A DNA stretch of 56,168 nt, from assembly GCA_003142855.1 (NCBI GenBank), contig PLNW01000079.1, positions 1-56,168 on the forward strand, given 5' to 3'. The notes under the pieces were generated by a model. The model did not search any database and had not been told where the DNA came from. It was given only the letters and a program-made list of their open reading frames with translations. Of the stretch, positions 25,273 through 34,743 are shown piece by piece. Within the stretch, counting starts at the first letter, position 1. Each line of letters begins with the position of its first letter. Origin of the DNA: Myxococcales bacterium (lineage in GTDB: Bacteria > Myxococcota_A > Polyangia > Fen-1088). The position numbers and the translations under genes were made by a program.

Positions 25273-25382
25273 ACCACCAGCATTGATGGCCGCACCTTGC
25301 AGACCTGAACGGCGCCGCCAGTCCGACCTCGTCGATCTCGTTCGCGCATAGTCGCCATTCTCCTGCTACTCTACGCGCCTCC

Positions 25383-27002
25383 ATGGACGAGCCGTTGAAT
25401 CGCTTGCGGGCCGAGATTGCGGCCCGGCGCACCTTTGCCATCATTTCGCACCCTGACGCGGGCAAGACCACGTTGACCGAGAAGCTGCTGCTCTATGGGG
25501 GTGCGCTGCACGTGGCGGGCTCGGTGCGCAGCCGGGGCGACGGGCGGCAGACAACCAGTGACTGGATGGACATCGAGCGGCAGCGCGGGATTTCGGTATC
25601 GAGCAGCGTGCTGCAGTTCGAGTACGCCGGCCGGCAGATGAACCTGCTGGACACGCCCGGCCACAACGACTTCTCCGAGGACACCTACCGCACTCTGGCG
25701 GCGGCCGACACCGCCATCATGCTCATTGATTGCGTCAAGGGCGTGGAGCCGCAGACCATCAAGCTGTTTCAGGTCTGTCGCATGCGCGGCATCCCCATCG
25801 TGACCTTCGTCAATAAGCTGGACCGGGACGGCAAGGATCCATTCGAACTTCTCGACGAGATCGAGCGCGTGCTCGGCATTCCGTGCAGCCCGGCCAATTG
25901 GCCGATCGGCTTCGGTCGCTCGTTCGTGGGGCTAGTCGATCGCTGGACCCGGTCGCTGCAGGTCTTCCAAGGGTCAAGCGGCAGCCGCCGGGGCGAGATG
26001 CGCCTGGCGAGCTGGGACGACGCCGAGCTGCTGCAGATTATCGGGCAAAGCCAGATGGATCGTTTGCGCGAAGATGTGGCCCTGCTGGATACGGCCGGCA
26101 CGCCCTTTGACCGTGAGGGTTTCCTCGCCGGTCAGATCACGCCGGTCTTTTTCGGCAGCGCCATGACCAACTGCGGGCTGGAACCCCTGCTGGATCACTT
26201 CGTGGATCTGGCACCGGCGCCGCGCACGCGCATGACCTCGGCCGGACCTCTGGCCGCCGACGAGCCCGCGTTCTCGGGCTTCGTTTTCAAGATCCAGGCC
26301 AACATGGATCCCCAGCACCGCGATCGCATCGCGTTCGTGCGCATCTGCAGCGGCCGTTTCGTGCGCGGCATGGATGTGCAGCATGTGCGCACGGGCAAGA
26401 CTCTGACGCTCGCCCGCTCGGTGCAGTTCATGGCCCAGACGCGCACCGTGGTGGATGAGGCCTTTTCCGGCGATATCGTGGGCCTGTGGGATCCGGGGGT
26501 TCTGCGCATCGGCGACAGCCTGTGCGAAGCGCAGCCGCTGGAATTCGAGGGCATCCCGCGCTTTTCGCCGGAACATTTCGTGCGCGTGCGCCTCCACGAT
26601 CCGCTCAAGCGAAAACAGCTCAAGAAGGGGCTGGAACAGCTGTCAGAGGAAGGGGCGGTGCAGGTGTTCTACGATCGGCAGCGCATGGAACGCGACCCGA
26701 TCCTGGGTGCGGTGGGCGCGCTGCAGTTCGAAGTCGTCGAGCACCGCCTGCGCGGCGAATACGGCGTGCGCATCGGGTTCGATCGTCTGCCCTACCGCTT
26801 TGCGCGCTGGATCGAGGGTGACGGAATCGACTTCGACCAGCTGGAACTACCCGGCCGGCAGAGCTGCGTGGTCGATGTAGAAGGTCGGCCGCTGGTCTTG
26901 TTCGAGACCGAGTACCTGCTCCGGCGCACCGAGGAGAAGTACCAGAGCGTGACCTTCATCTCCGCGGTGCAGCCTGGCCGGAGCCACCGGGCCGCGGCGT
27001 AA
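25383..27002 (+). CDS. prfC: Peptide chain release factor 3
   Basis: 539 residues against 529 in E. coli. GTPase motifs in order: SHPDAGKTTLTEKLLLYGG (G1), GDGRQTTSDWM with the switch-I Thr, DTPGHNDFSEDTYRTL (G3), and FVNKLDRDGKDP (G4). The RF3-specific C-terminal parts are present, for example GAVQVFYDRQRMERDP and GALQFEVVEHRL. RF3 uses GTP to remove RF1 and RF2 from ribosomes after termination. Starts at the ATG at 25383 with no strong ribosome site. The gene stands alone and ends 13 bases from the convergent beta-helix gene. Confidence 0.95.
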   Translation: MDEPLNRLRAEIAARRTFAIISHPDAGKTTLTEKLLLYGGALHVAGSVRSRGDGRQTTSDWMDIERQRGISVSSSVLQFEYAGRQMNLLDTPGHNDFSEDTYRTLAAADTAIMLIDCVKGVEPQTIKLFQVCRMRGIPIVTFVNKLDRDGKDPFELLDEIERVLGIPCSPANWPIGFGRSFVGLVDRWTRSLQVFQGSSGSRRGEMRLASWDDAELLQIIGQSQMDRLREDVALLDTAGTPFDREGFLAGQITPVFFGSAMTNCGLEPLLDHFVDLAPAPRTRMTSAGPLAADEPAFSGFVFKIQANMDPQHRDRIAFVRICSGRFVRGMDVQHVRTGKTLTLARSVQFMAQTRTVVDEAFSGDIVGLWDPGVLRIGDSLCEAQPLEFEGIPRFSPEHFVRVRLHDPLKRKQLKKGLEQLSEEGAVQVFYDRQRMERDPILGAVGALQFEVVEHRLRGEYGVRIGFDRLPYRFARWIEGDGIDFDQLELPGRQSCVVDVEGRPLVLFETEYLLRRTEEKYQSVTFISAVQPGRSHRAAA

Positions 27003-27015
27003 GTCGCCAGTCCAT

Positions 27016-28299
<1,284 letters not shown>

Positions 28300-28320
28300 G
28301 GCGCTCTCCTCCGTGGCCCG

Positions 28321-28349
28321 ATCATAACAGAGATCCTGTGCCGTGTATC
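28321..28349 (-). promoter_or_regulatory. Sigma-70-like promoter for the beta-helix gene
   Basis: On the minus strand a GATACA (28349-28344), 17 bases, and TATGAT (28326-28321; five of six to consensus). Transcription would start about 15 bases before the ATG at 28299. The -35 is only half matched. It lies in the tail of the decayed brnA copy. Confidence 0.45.
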
Positions 28350-28480
28350 GAGCACGCATGCGCCGTGAGGCCTTCTTCGAGCATCGCCACCGGCAGGCGA
28401 GAAGAAATTGCCGCGGTCGTCGGTTGCAAGTCGGGCAGAGCCTGTTGCGCAGCCTTGTGATCTGTCGAATTCTTGCTCAA
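28322..28480 (-). pseudogene. Decayed second copy of a brnA-type antitoxin
   Basis: A 52-codon frame from a TTG at 28480 encodes LPDLQPTTAAISSRLPVAML, which matches LPALKPTTTAISLRLPVAML of the intact brnA at 28494-28790. The N-terminal half is reduced to SKNSTDHKAAQQ and the match stops at MLEE, after which an unrelated tail (GLTAHACSIHGTGSLL) runs to a stop. DNA similarity spans about 28372-28475 against 28588-28690. Most of the region upstream of the conserved core and the C-terminal part of the ribbon-helix-helix are gone, so it is probably non-functional. Confidence 0.65.
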
Positions 28481-28493
28481 AGGGATTGGCGGC

Positions 28494-28790
28494 TCAGGAG
28501 GCCTTCTTGGTTCGTTCCCGGCCGATTCGTTCCGACAGATACAGTTTCATGAGCGATTGGTAGGGAACGTCCCTCTTGTTAGCCAAACTCTTCAAGTCCT
28601 CCAGCATCGCCACTGGCAACCGAAGAGAAATCGCCGTCGTCGTCGGCTTCAAGGCGGGCAGCGTCGGTTGCACGGCCTTGTCCCAGTCGAAGTAGTCAGC
28701 CGTGTCTTCCTTGGCCCAGAAACGCCGCTCCTGGTCCTCGTTGGCGAACCTCGGAATCTCCTTCCTACGCTTTGCTACTCGCTTGCTCAT
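28494..28790 (-). CDS. brnA: BrnA-type (CopG-like) antitoxin
   Basis: 98 residues. The N-terminal half has PRFANEDQERRFWAKEDTAD followed by YFDW, the usual toxin-contacting region of this CopG_antitoxin group. The C-terminal half is the ribbon-helix-helix: AISLRLPVAMLEDLKSLANK then VPYQSLMKLYLSERI. It would bind BrnT and repress the operon. The start overlaps the toxin frame by 26 bases, consistent with toxin-first brnTA order. A partial second copy lies 14 bases downstream. Confidence 0.88.
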   Translation of the reverse strand: MSKRVAKRRKEIPRFANEDQERRFWAKEDTADYFDWDKAVQPTLPALKPTTTAISLRLPVAMLEDLKSLANKRDVPYQSLMKLYLSERIGRERTKKAS

Positions 28791-29148
28791 AAATTCTCCG
28801 TTCTCGCCGGCTCATGTCTCGCGCAGAAATGACTCGCAGCAAGGCTCCTCGCACAGTGAATATGACCGTGAGCAGTCGCCGTTGGTCCGTCCGGCCCAAG
28901 GCCGCATATCGAGGCTCGCGCTGGGAGTGCCCCGAGTCAGGTGCGACTATGAATGGCCGATTGAAGAAGACACCCTCGGCCTCTGCGCGAGTGACCTTGT
29001 GTAAGTCCCAGTTCTTGTCCGCATTGCCCGTATCCCATTCGAATCCCACACAGCGCGCGAGTTCGTCTGGGAATTCCTTCACGAGCTGTATATTACTCCC
29101 ATATACGCTCGCGGCAAGCTCCACGGCGGTTTCGCGCGATCTTGCCAT
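28765..29148 (-). CDS. brnT: BrnT-type ribonuclease toxin
   Basis: 127 residues from the ATG at 29148, which has AGGAGGT 12 bases upstream. The conserved domain begins at VGFEWDTGNADKNWDLHKV (a GTG at 29049 would start there and give 94 residues, the usual BrnT size). Then come FFNRPFIVAPDSGHSQREPR, YAALGRTDQRRLLTVIFTVR, and the RISARDMSRRERRIY-like end (here RVISARDMSRRERRIY) that carries the RNase-like basic residues. BrnT cleaves RNA and stops growth until neutralised by BrnA. The 33-residue N-terminal extension is unusual and may not be translated. Confidence 0.82.
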   Translation of the reverse strand: MARSRETAVELAASVYGSNIQLVKEFPDELARCVGFEWDTGNADKNWDLHKVTRAEAEGVFFNRPFIVAPDSGHSQREPRYAALGRTDQRRLLTVIFTVRGALLRVISARDMSRRERRIYEQASSKA

Positions 29149-29319
29149 GAAGTTTGGGTTACCTCCTGATAAGATCCAATTCGATGAGGTCGGCTTCTGC
29201 TGGGTCAAGCGGCAGGCCCACGCGGTAGGTCTCAAGACAAGATCGCCTCAACTCGAGGAAGCAATGCCATTCCTCGTTCCGTGCGCCGCCACGCCCGCTG
29301 ACGTGCAACCGAAGGCTCG

Positions 29320-30906
29320 CTAGCGGCTGAGCCCCCGGCAGTCGCGTTCTGCTCGCTGGCGCTTGCTCGTGGTTGCAGCGTCGGTGGGCAGCTTCTTGTA
29401 GGCCTCGGCCAGGCTACAGTGCACGCTCGGGTCAAAGGGATTGGCGGCCAGCGATGCGAGTAACGGCGCCACGGCTGCTGCGGCGTCGCCCTTTGCCAAC
29501 AGCGCCTGTCCAGCAATCAAATGCGGCCAGGGCACTTCGGGGTAGAGCGTCTGCGCGGACGCCACCGCCTGCAAGGCTCGGTCGGCCAAGCCCATGGCCA
29601 GGTAGCTGCGCCCCAGCTTCACGGAAAACAACCAGTACACCGGGCCTGCACTCTTGGCCCCCTTTTCGTATTCAGCGCTCGCTGCCCGCACCCGGCCGCG
29701 CTGTAGCAGCATGTTTCCCAGACGCAGGAATTTTTCGGCGCCTGCGCGCTCTGGACTGGCCTCGTCTTCAACCGGCGCGCGGCGAGCCGCGATGGCGCCG
29801 CTCTTGCGATACTTGGGCGATAGGGCCTCGAAGCCGGGAATGACCTTGTAGTGTTGCGCGGTCATGAAGGCCCGCCACGCCTTTTCGAACTCGGCCCAGG
29901 TTCCACTGCCGCCATAGGCCCGGGCCACGGCCATGCGCGCGTCGGCGCCGAGGGCGATCATGGAAAGCACATTGCGCAGGGCCGGCATGCCGCCGCTGGT
30001 GAAAAGCAAGGCGATGGCAGTGGTCACCTCGGCGAAGGCCAGCGACGCGTCCTCGGCACGCGGCAGTTTGGCCATGGACGGGTGCATGGCATCGAAGCTG
30101 ATCAGCTTGTGGGTGGCCAGCCCCTTGGCCAGCAGGTGTTGCAGCGACGGCGTGAGCGCCAAGCCGGGCGGATCGCGCCAGCGGTGTTCGAGGAACTTGG
30201 CCAAGCCTTCTTGCAGCCACACCGGCGTGCGGTCGTGGGTCACGCTCGCCACCGCGTAGTGGACCAGCTCGTGCGACAGGCTGTCCAGCCAGGCATAGCC
30301 CAGCCGCATGGCACGGGGAGTGGACAGCATGATGCGGCCCCATTTGGATACGGCAATGGTGCCAGTGCGCTCCACCTCGTCGATGCTGAGCGCCGTGACC
30401 AAAGCCAAATCAGCGGGGCTGCGCAGGATGTCCACTGGAATCGGGCGGATCGGGACAAAGCCCAGGTCGGTCTGCAAAGCCGAGGCAGCGGTTTCCAGCG
30501 CATCCAAGGCGTAGTCAGCAATGACCGCATCCTCCGGGGGAAAGCGAATCACGAAGTGCGCCGAGCGCCGTTCCTGATGACCCTCGATGCTCTTCTGCGC
30601 GCCCTCGGCCAGGAGAAGCAACTCTTTGACCGGCATGCCCGCTTCGGCGGCTTTGAGCTTGGCCACGGCGGCCGGATAGTCGCCGCTCAGGAAGCGCTCA
30701 TAGCCCCTGGCGTAGAGAGTGCGCGCCTCGCCGGGATGTGTCTTCTCCAACTCGGCCAGCATCCGGTCTGCATCCTGGAAGCGCCACTGGTCGTACAGTC
30801 TGACGACCGTCTCTGACTCCTCGACATTGACGACTTCATCGGCCACGCCGGAGATCGTCGCGGTCAGGGCCAGCGCAATCACAGCCAGCGACAGGCTTCG
30901 CTTCAT
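29320..30906 (-). CDS. Gluzincin-type peptidase-like protein with TPR-like ends
   Basis: 528 residues with a signal peptide (KRSLSLAVIALALTATISGVA). The N-terminal 95 residues are TPR-like (DQWRFQDADRMLAELEKTHP, ARGYERFLSGDYPAAVAKLK). The middle has SLSHELVHYAVASVTHD and PVWLQEGLAKFLEHRW: HELVH plus a downstream Glu in LQEGLA, the zinc site of MA-clan (gluzincin) peptidases of the DUF1570 type. The C-terminal part is again TPR-like (KLGRSYLAMGLADRALQAVA, AGQALLAKGDAAAAVAPLLA). It is probably a periplasmic metallopeptidase. Its ATG overlaps the stop of the DUF4175 gene by four bases, so it is co-translated with it. Confidence 0.72.
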   Translation of the reverse strand: MKRSLSLAVIALALTATISGVADEVVNVEESETVVRLYDQWRFQDADRMLAELEKTHPGEARTLYARGYERFLSGDYPAAVAKLKAAEAGMPVKELLLLAEGAQKSIEGHQERRSAHFVIRFPPEDAVIADYALDALETAASALQTDLGFVPIRPIPVDILRSPADLALVTALSIDEVERTGTIAVSKWGRIMLSTPRAMRLGYAWLDSLSHELVHYAVASVTHDRTPVWLQEGLAKFLEHRWRDPPGLALTPSLQHLLAKGLATHKLISFDAMHPSMAKLPRAEDASLAFAEVTTAIALLFTSGGMPALRNVLSMIALGADARMAVARAYGGSGTWAEFEKAWRAFMTAQHYKVIPGFEALSPKYRKSGAIAARRAPVEDEASPERAGAEKFLRLGNMLLQRGRVRAASAEYEKGAKSAGPVYWLFSVKLGRSYLAMGLADRALQAVASAQTLYPEVPWPHLIAGQALLAKGDAAAAVAPLLASLAANPFDPSVHCSLAEAYKKLPTDAATTSKRQRAERDCRGLSR

Positions 30907-33890
30907 CGCACCAGCTCCTCGTAGTACCGGCGCACCTCATCGCGATATTTTTCAGGCGTTTGCTCGCGCATCGCCTCCATCAATTCCTCGCGCCACTCGC
31001 GTGGGGCGCGGTACTCGTCGGCTCCGGGAATCCGGACCGGCTCGCGCGCCGCGCGCCCGCTGCCCAGTGGACGCTGGCCCATCGACTCGCGCAGCTTGGC
31101 CAGGCGCTCGGCCGCTTCTTGGGCACGGCCCGCTCCTTCCACGGCGGCGCCCTGCCGCAGATCCTTGCTGGCCTGCCGCATCTGTCCGGCAATGCCACCC
31201 AGCTCAGAGCCAGCTACGTCTCCACCCGGCACCTGGCCTTTGTCCAGCTCCTGCGCCAGCCGTTCCGTGCGCTCGCCAATGCTGTCTTGCCGCTCGCCCA
31301 TGGCCCGCGCTTGCTCGCGCTGCGCGGGTGCCAGCGCTTCCTCGCCGCGGGGAACCAGCTTGGCCAGGTCGGCGGCCAAGTCTTGCGCCAAAGCGCCGGC
31401 TTCGTTGATCTGCGCTCCATAGCTGTCGAGGGAAGAGGATGTGGGCTTGCCAGCGCCGCGCTCCACCAGCGTGCTCTGTGCGCGCCGCAAACCCGCCACC
31501 AGACGCTCGCTCTCCTTGCGCGCTTCGGCCCATTCCTTGGCGGGAAGTTGCCGGCGCAATTGCCGGACGCTGTCTCGTGCCCGATCCAGATCCGTGCTCA
31601 GGCTGGAACCCGCCTCGCGCGGCGGCGCGCCCCCGATGCGCCGTTGCACGCCATCGAGGTTCTGCTTGGCCTTGGCCAGAAACTCGTCGAGCTGCGCTTC
31701 CATGCGCCGTGCCTGTGCCGCCTCGGCTTGGTCGGCCAGGCCCTTGCTGTCCATGGCCAGGCTGCGCTGGTCGCCTTCCAGATCGCTGATCTTCTTCATG
31801 GCCTCGGCCAGAGCCCGACTCTCCTGCGGGAAACGTTCGTGGGTAAAGTCGTCGGCGTTCTTGTCGAGTGCCTGGGAAAGCGCCGCCAAGGTCTTGCCCA
31901 ACTCGGCCAGCGCTTCGGCCAGAGAGCGCGCATCGCCCTTCTCCAGAAGCGAATCGAGCCGGGCCGCTTGCTCCATCGCCTTCTTGGGATCAGGCATGTT
32001 CATCCAGTCAGTCGCCACCTCGTTGCGCGCCTTGACCTCGGCGATCTTGCGCGCCAACTCCGCGATGCGCGCGCGCAGCTCGCGGATCTCGCGCTCGATC
32101 TGGCGGCGCAACGACTCGTCGCCGGCTGCCTGGTAGCGCGCCAGCAGATCCTGCAGGCGCTTGTGCGCGTCGGTCAGTTCCTTGCCCAGCTCGGCCAGGT
32201 CATCCAGGCGCTGCCGGCCAATGAGATCGTCGAGCAAGAGCACGGCGCTCTCCAGTTCGGCCACATGGCGGGCGCCCGCCGGCAGCAGCCGGTTGAGTCG
32301 CGACGAGGTCAGCGCACCTCGGTCGGCCTGGTTGCGCAGGCCTTTGAGCAGGTCCGCTTCGTCTCGCATCTGTCGTCCCAGCCGATCCGCAATGCTGCCC
32401 AGGGCGGTCACCAGGGTCCGGCTGTTGCTGGCCTTGCGCCGCTGGTCATCGACCAGGCGGCCGAGCAGCACCAAGTGCGACTCTTCGGCTTCGTGGAGAT
32501 CGCGCCAGCGCCACAGGCGTTCCAAGGGCGGAGACTCCGACACCGCTTCGCCAAACTCGATGCGGTCAGCCAGCGTGCCCACCAGCTTGTCGAGCACGGC
32601 GTGCTCTGCCTCCACATGCTCGTCCAGGGCTTCGCGCGGATTCTGGATCACCAGGGTGAGAGTGCGCGAGGCGCCCATTTTGCTGCCCGAGACGTCGTCG
32701 CGGTCGCGGGCCTCGATGTGATAGGCGACACGCGCGCCCGGTGTGAGCATGGCCGTGATGGGCTCGAACAGCGTGGTGCCGCGCACGGACCGTGCACCCT
32801 GCGCGTCCTGGAGAGGAATTCGTTGCTCGGGTCCGCTGTTGACCCGGTACACGAGATCGATGCGGGAAAGGCCATAGTCGTCGCGGGCGGAGTAGCCCAC
32901 TTCCACCGGCCGCGGCGCAGCCAGCTCCAGGCGATCAGCCGCCGCCACGATGTCCACCTCAGGCGGCCGGTCGACTTCGGCCACGATGCGATGGGGCCGC
33001 GTTTCGCGCACCGGCCGCCCGAAGAGTGGCGACAGCCAAACGCGGTAGCTGCTGTCTTCGTTGATGATGAGCCCAGCAGACAGCTTGCCGGCTGCCAGTG
33101 TCGCCGGGATCTCACCCCGCTCGCCTGACTCACCCAGGAGCAGCAGCGCTTCGCGGGCCGAGCGCAAGGGTCGCATCTCGAGCAACACGCGAGTTCCCCG
33201 CAGCGCCACGATGTCGCCTGTGGATCCCTCCACCACCCGGGGCGCCAGCGCGGTGTAGGCCGGGTATTGATAGGTGATGCGCAGGTCGGCCACCAGCGGG
33301 TCACGCGACAGGGTGGCGGCTTCGAACCGGCTTGGCCGGGTCGCAAGCAGGTGCAGGCCACGACCAACCGTGTCCGGTGACAGGACCACGGACAGCAGCA
33401 TCACCAGGGCGGCCAGCGCGGCGGCAAGCCCGGCCCCAAGCTGCTCCCGCAGTGGAAGCAGGCGCACAAGATCGAGCGGCGCGGCTGCGTCTGCCACCGT
33501 GGCGAAGAAAGCGCGGGTCATGGCCGGTGATGGGGAGTTGGGTAGCTCATGGTCGTCGCCGACATCAAGCTCGGTGGCGGAGAGCAGATCGCTGGCCAGC
33601 GGTGGATGGCGCTGGCCCGCGAACGCCGCAACGGATCGCATCGGCCGCAGCCGCCGTGCAGGCAAGCCCAAGCCCAGTCCCAAACCCGAAAGCAAGAGCG
33701 TGAGCAAGGTCACGACCGTCACCGCCGACCAAGAAGTGGCCGGTCCGATCCAAGCGGCCATCAGTCCCAGCAGCAGGAGAGTGGCCAGCATGGCTGCGAC
33801 CGTGAACCCCGCTGTGCGCAGGCCAAACATCAGCAGGGCCCGCCGGCGCACCTGGCGCAGGAAGAAACGGACGCGCTCGATGTCAGTCAT
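30903..33890 (-). CDS. DUF4175 domain membrane protein with long coiled coil
   Basis: 995 residues from the ATG at 33890. Two to three N-terminal membrane helices (about 20-80; LMFGLRTAGFTVAAMLATLL, VTVVTLLTLLLSGLGLGLGL) and another near 150 precede a beta-rich part (about 190-440, with YSARDDYGLSRIDLVYRVN). From about 450 to 960 the protein is mostly charged helix with Lys/Glu/Arg/Gln heptads, strongly predicted as coiled coil. This is the layout of DUF4175 proteins, often next to MoxR/DUF58 and BatA-like genes in other genomes, though those are not in view here. Role unknown; a large envelope scaffold is likely. First gene of an operon with the downstream peptidase. Confidence 0.8.
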   Translation of the reverse strand: MTDIERVRFFLRQVRRRALLMFGLRTAGFTVAAMLATLLLLGLMAAWIGPATSWSAVTVVTLLTLLLSGLGLGLGLPARRLRPMRSVAAFAGQRHPPLASDLLSATELDVGDDHELPNSPSPAMTRAFFATVADAAAPLDLVRLLPLREQLGAGLAAALAALVMLLSVVLSPDTVGRGLHLLATRPSRFEAATLSRDPLVADLRITYQYPAYTALAPRVVEGSTGDIVALRGTRVLLEMRPLRSAREALLLLGESGERGEIPATLAAGKLSAGLIINEDSSYRVWLSPLFGRPVRETRPHRIVAEVDRPPEVDIVAAADRLELAAPRPVEVGYSARDDYGLSRIDLVYRVNSGPEQRIPLQDAQGARSVRGTTLFEPITAMLTPGARVAYHIEARDRDDVSGSKMGASRTLTLVIQNPREALDEHVEAEHAVLDKLVGTLADRIEFGEAVSESPPLERLWRWRDLHEAEESHLVLLGRLVDDQRRKASNSRTLVTALGSIADRLGRQMRDEADLLKGLRNQADRGALTSSRLNRLLPAGARHVAELESAVLLLDDLIGRQRLDDLAELGKELTDAHKRLQDLLARYQAAGDESLRRQIEREIRELRARIAELARKIAEVKARNEVATDWMNMPDPKKAMEQAARLDSLLEKGDARSLAEALAELGKTLAALSQALDKNADDFTHERFPQESRALAEAMKKISDLEGDQRSLAMDSKGLADQAEAAQARRMEAQLDEFLAKAKQNLDGVQRRIGGAPPREAGSSLSTDLDRARDSVRQLRRQLPAKEWAEARKESERLVAGLRRAQSTLVERGAGKPTSSSLDSYGAQINEAGALAQDLAADLAKLVPRGEEALAPAQREQARAMGERQDSIGERTERLAQELDKGQVPGGDVAGSELGGIAGQMRQASKDLRQGAAVEGAGRAQEAAERLAKLRESMGQRPLGSGRAAREPVRIPGADEYRAPREWREELMEAMREQTPEKYRDEVRRYYEELVR

Positions 33891-34021
33891 TGGCTTGGAA
33901 GTATAGTCCGCACTTGGGGCTGTCCCATCGGGTTGACGAGTTGCGGCGATCATGGTCGAGTTCGTTGGGGTGGGTGCATCGCAGGGCGTCGGTCCCGGCT
34001 TTGCACAAGGAAGTTACTGCC

Positions 34022-34741
34022 ATGCAACCAACCACGGATTTCGCGATGTTAGCGGACCGGGCCGCAAGACTGCCACAGTCGAGCGTGGCGGGTCGGTCTT
34101 TGGTGGGCGGTTTGGCGCGTCGGAAGAGGCCTGCGGAGGTGGACGAGCCACGACGCGATGACGCATCTCTCCTGGCAGAGCAGGCGCAGGCGGGCGATGC
34201 CCAGGCCCTGCGGCCGCTCATGGATCAGGTCCGTCCGCGGGCTCTGGCCATTGCGATGAAGGTGCTGCGCAATCGCGACGACGCCGAGGATGCCGTGCAG
34301 GACGCGATGTTGAAGGTGTGGCGCAACCTGGACCGCTTCGAGGGTCGCGCGTCCTTCACCACTTGGCTCCATCGCATCGTAATGAACGCCAGCTTAGACA
34401 TTCTTCGCAAGCGGTCTGGTCGAGCAGAAGGCGCGGCGGTTGACGAGCGTGGTGATGACTGCCAGCCCAAGCTGGAGCCAGCCCACGACCAGACTCCTGA
34501 GAGCAAGATGGGGATCGCTGAGATGCAGCTCCTGGTGCGGGCCGCCGTTGCCCGCTTGGCGCCCGTGCAGAAACAGGCCATCACCTTGCGCGAGTTCGAG
34601 GACTGCGCCTACGACGAGATCGCCGAGGCTGCGGCCTGTCCCATAGGTACCGTGATGTCCCGCTTGCACCACGCCCGGCAGCGGGTGGCCGAGGATCTAC
34701 GAGCGACTGCGGACTTCGAGATCGAGCTCTGGGCCGCGTAG
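34022..34741 (+). CDS. ECF/RpoE-type sigma factor
   Basis: 239 residues from the ATG at 34022, which has AAGGAAG eight bases upstream; the frame open from 33890 is not supported. Region 2 is near residues 60-130 (DQVRPRALAIAMKVLRNRDD, AEDAVQDAMLKVWRNLDRF, TTWLHRIVMNASLDILRKR) and region 4 near 180-228 (ITLREFEDCAYDEIAEAAAC, PIGTVMSRLHHARQRV). This is the RpoE-like group with a CPIGTVMSRLHRAR-type HTH. No anti-sigma gene follows, since the next gene is convergent two bases away. It is divergent from the DUF4175/peptidase operon and might control it. Confidence 0.87.
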   Translation: MQPTTDFAMLADRAARLPQSSVAGRSLVGGLARRKRPAEVDEPRRDDASLLAEQAQAGDAQALRPLMDQVRPRALAIAMKVLRNRDDAEDAVQDAMLKVWRNLDRFEGRASFTTWLHRIVMNASLDILRKRSGRAEGAAVDERGDDCQPKLEPAHDQTPESKMGIAEMQLLVRAAVARLAPVQKQAITLREFEDCAYDEIAEAAACPIGTVMSRLHHARQRVAEDLRATADFEIELWAA

Positions 34742-34743
34742 AA

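Noticed and set aside
30960..33128. A 722-codon plus-strand open frame opposite the DUF4175 gene
   Set aside because: It is the antisense of a high-GC coding region, is Gln/Ala/Leu/Arg-rich with no domain, and the minus-strand frame has clear family features.
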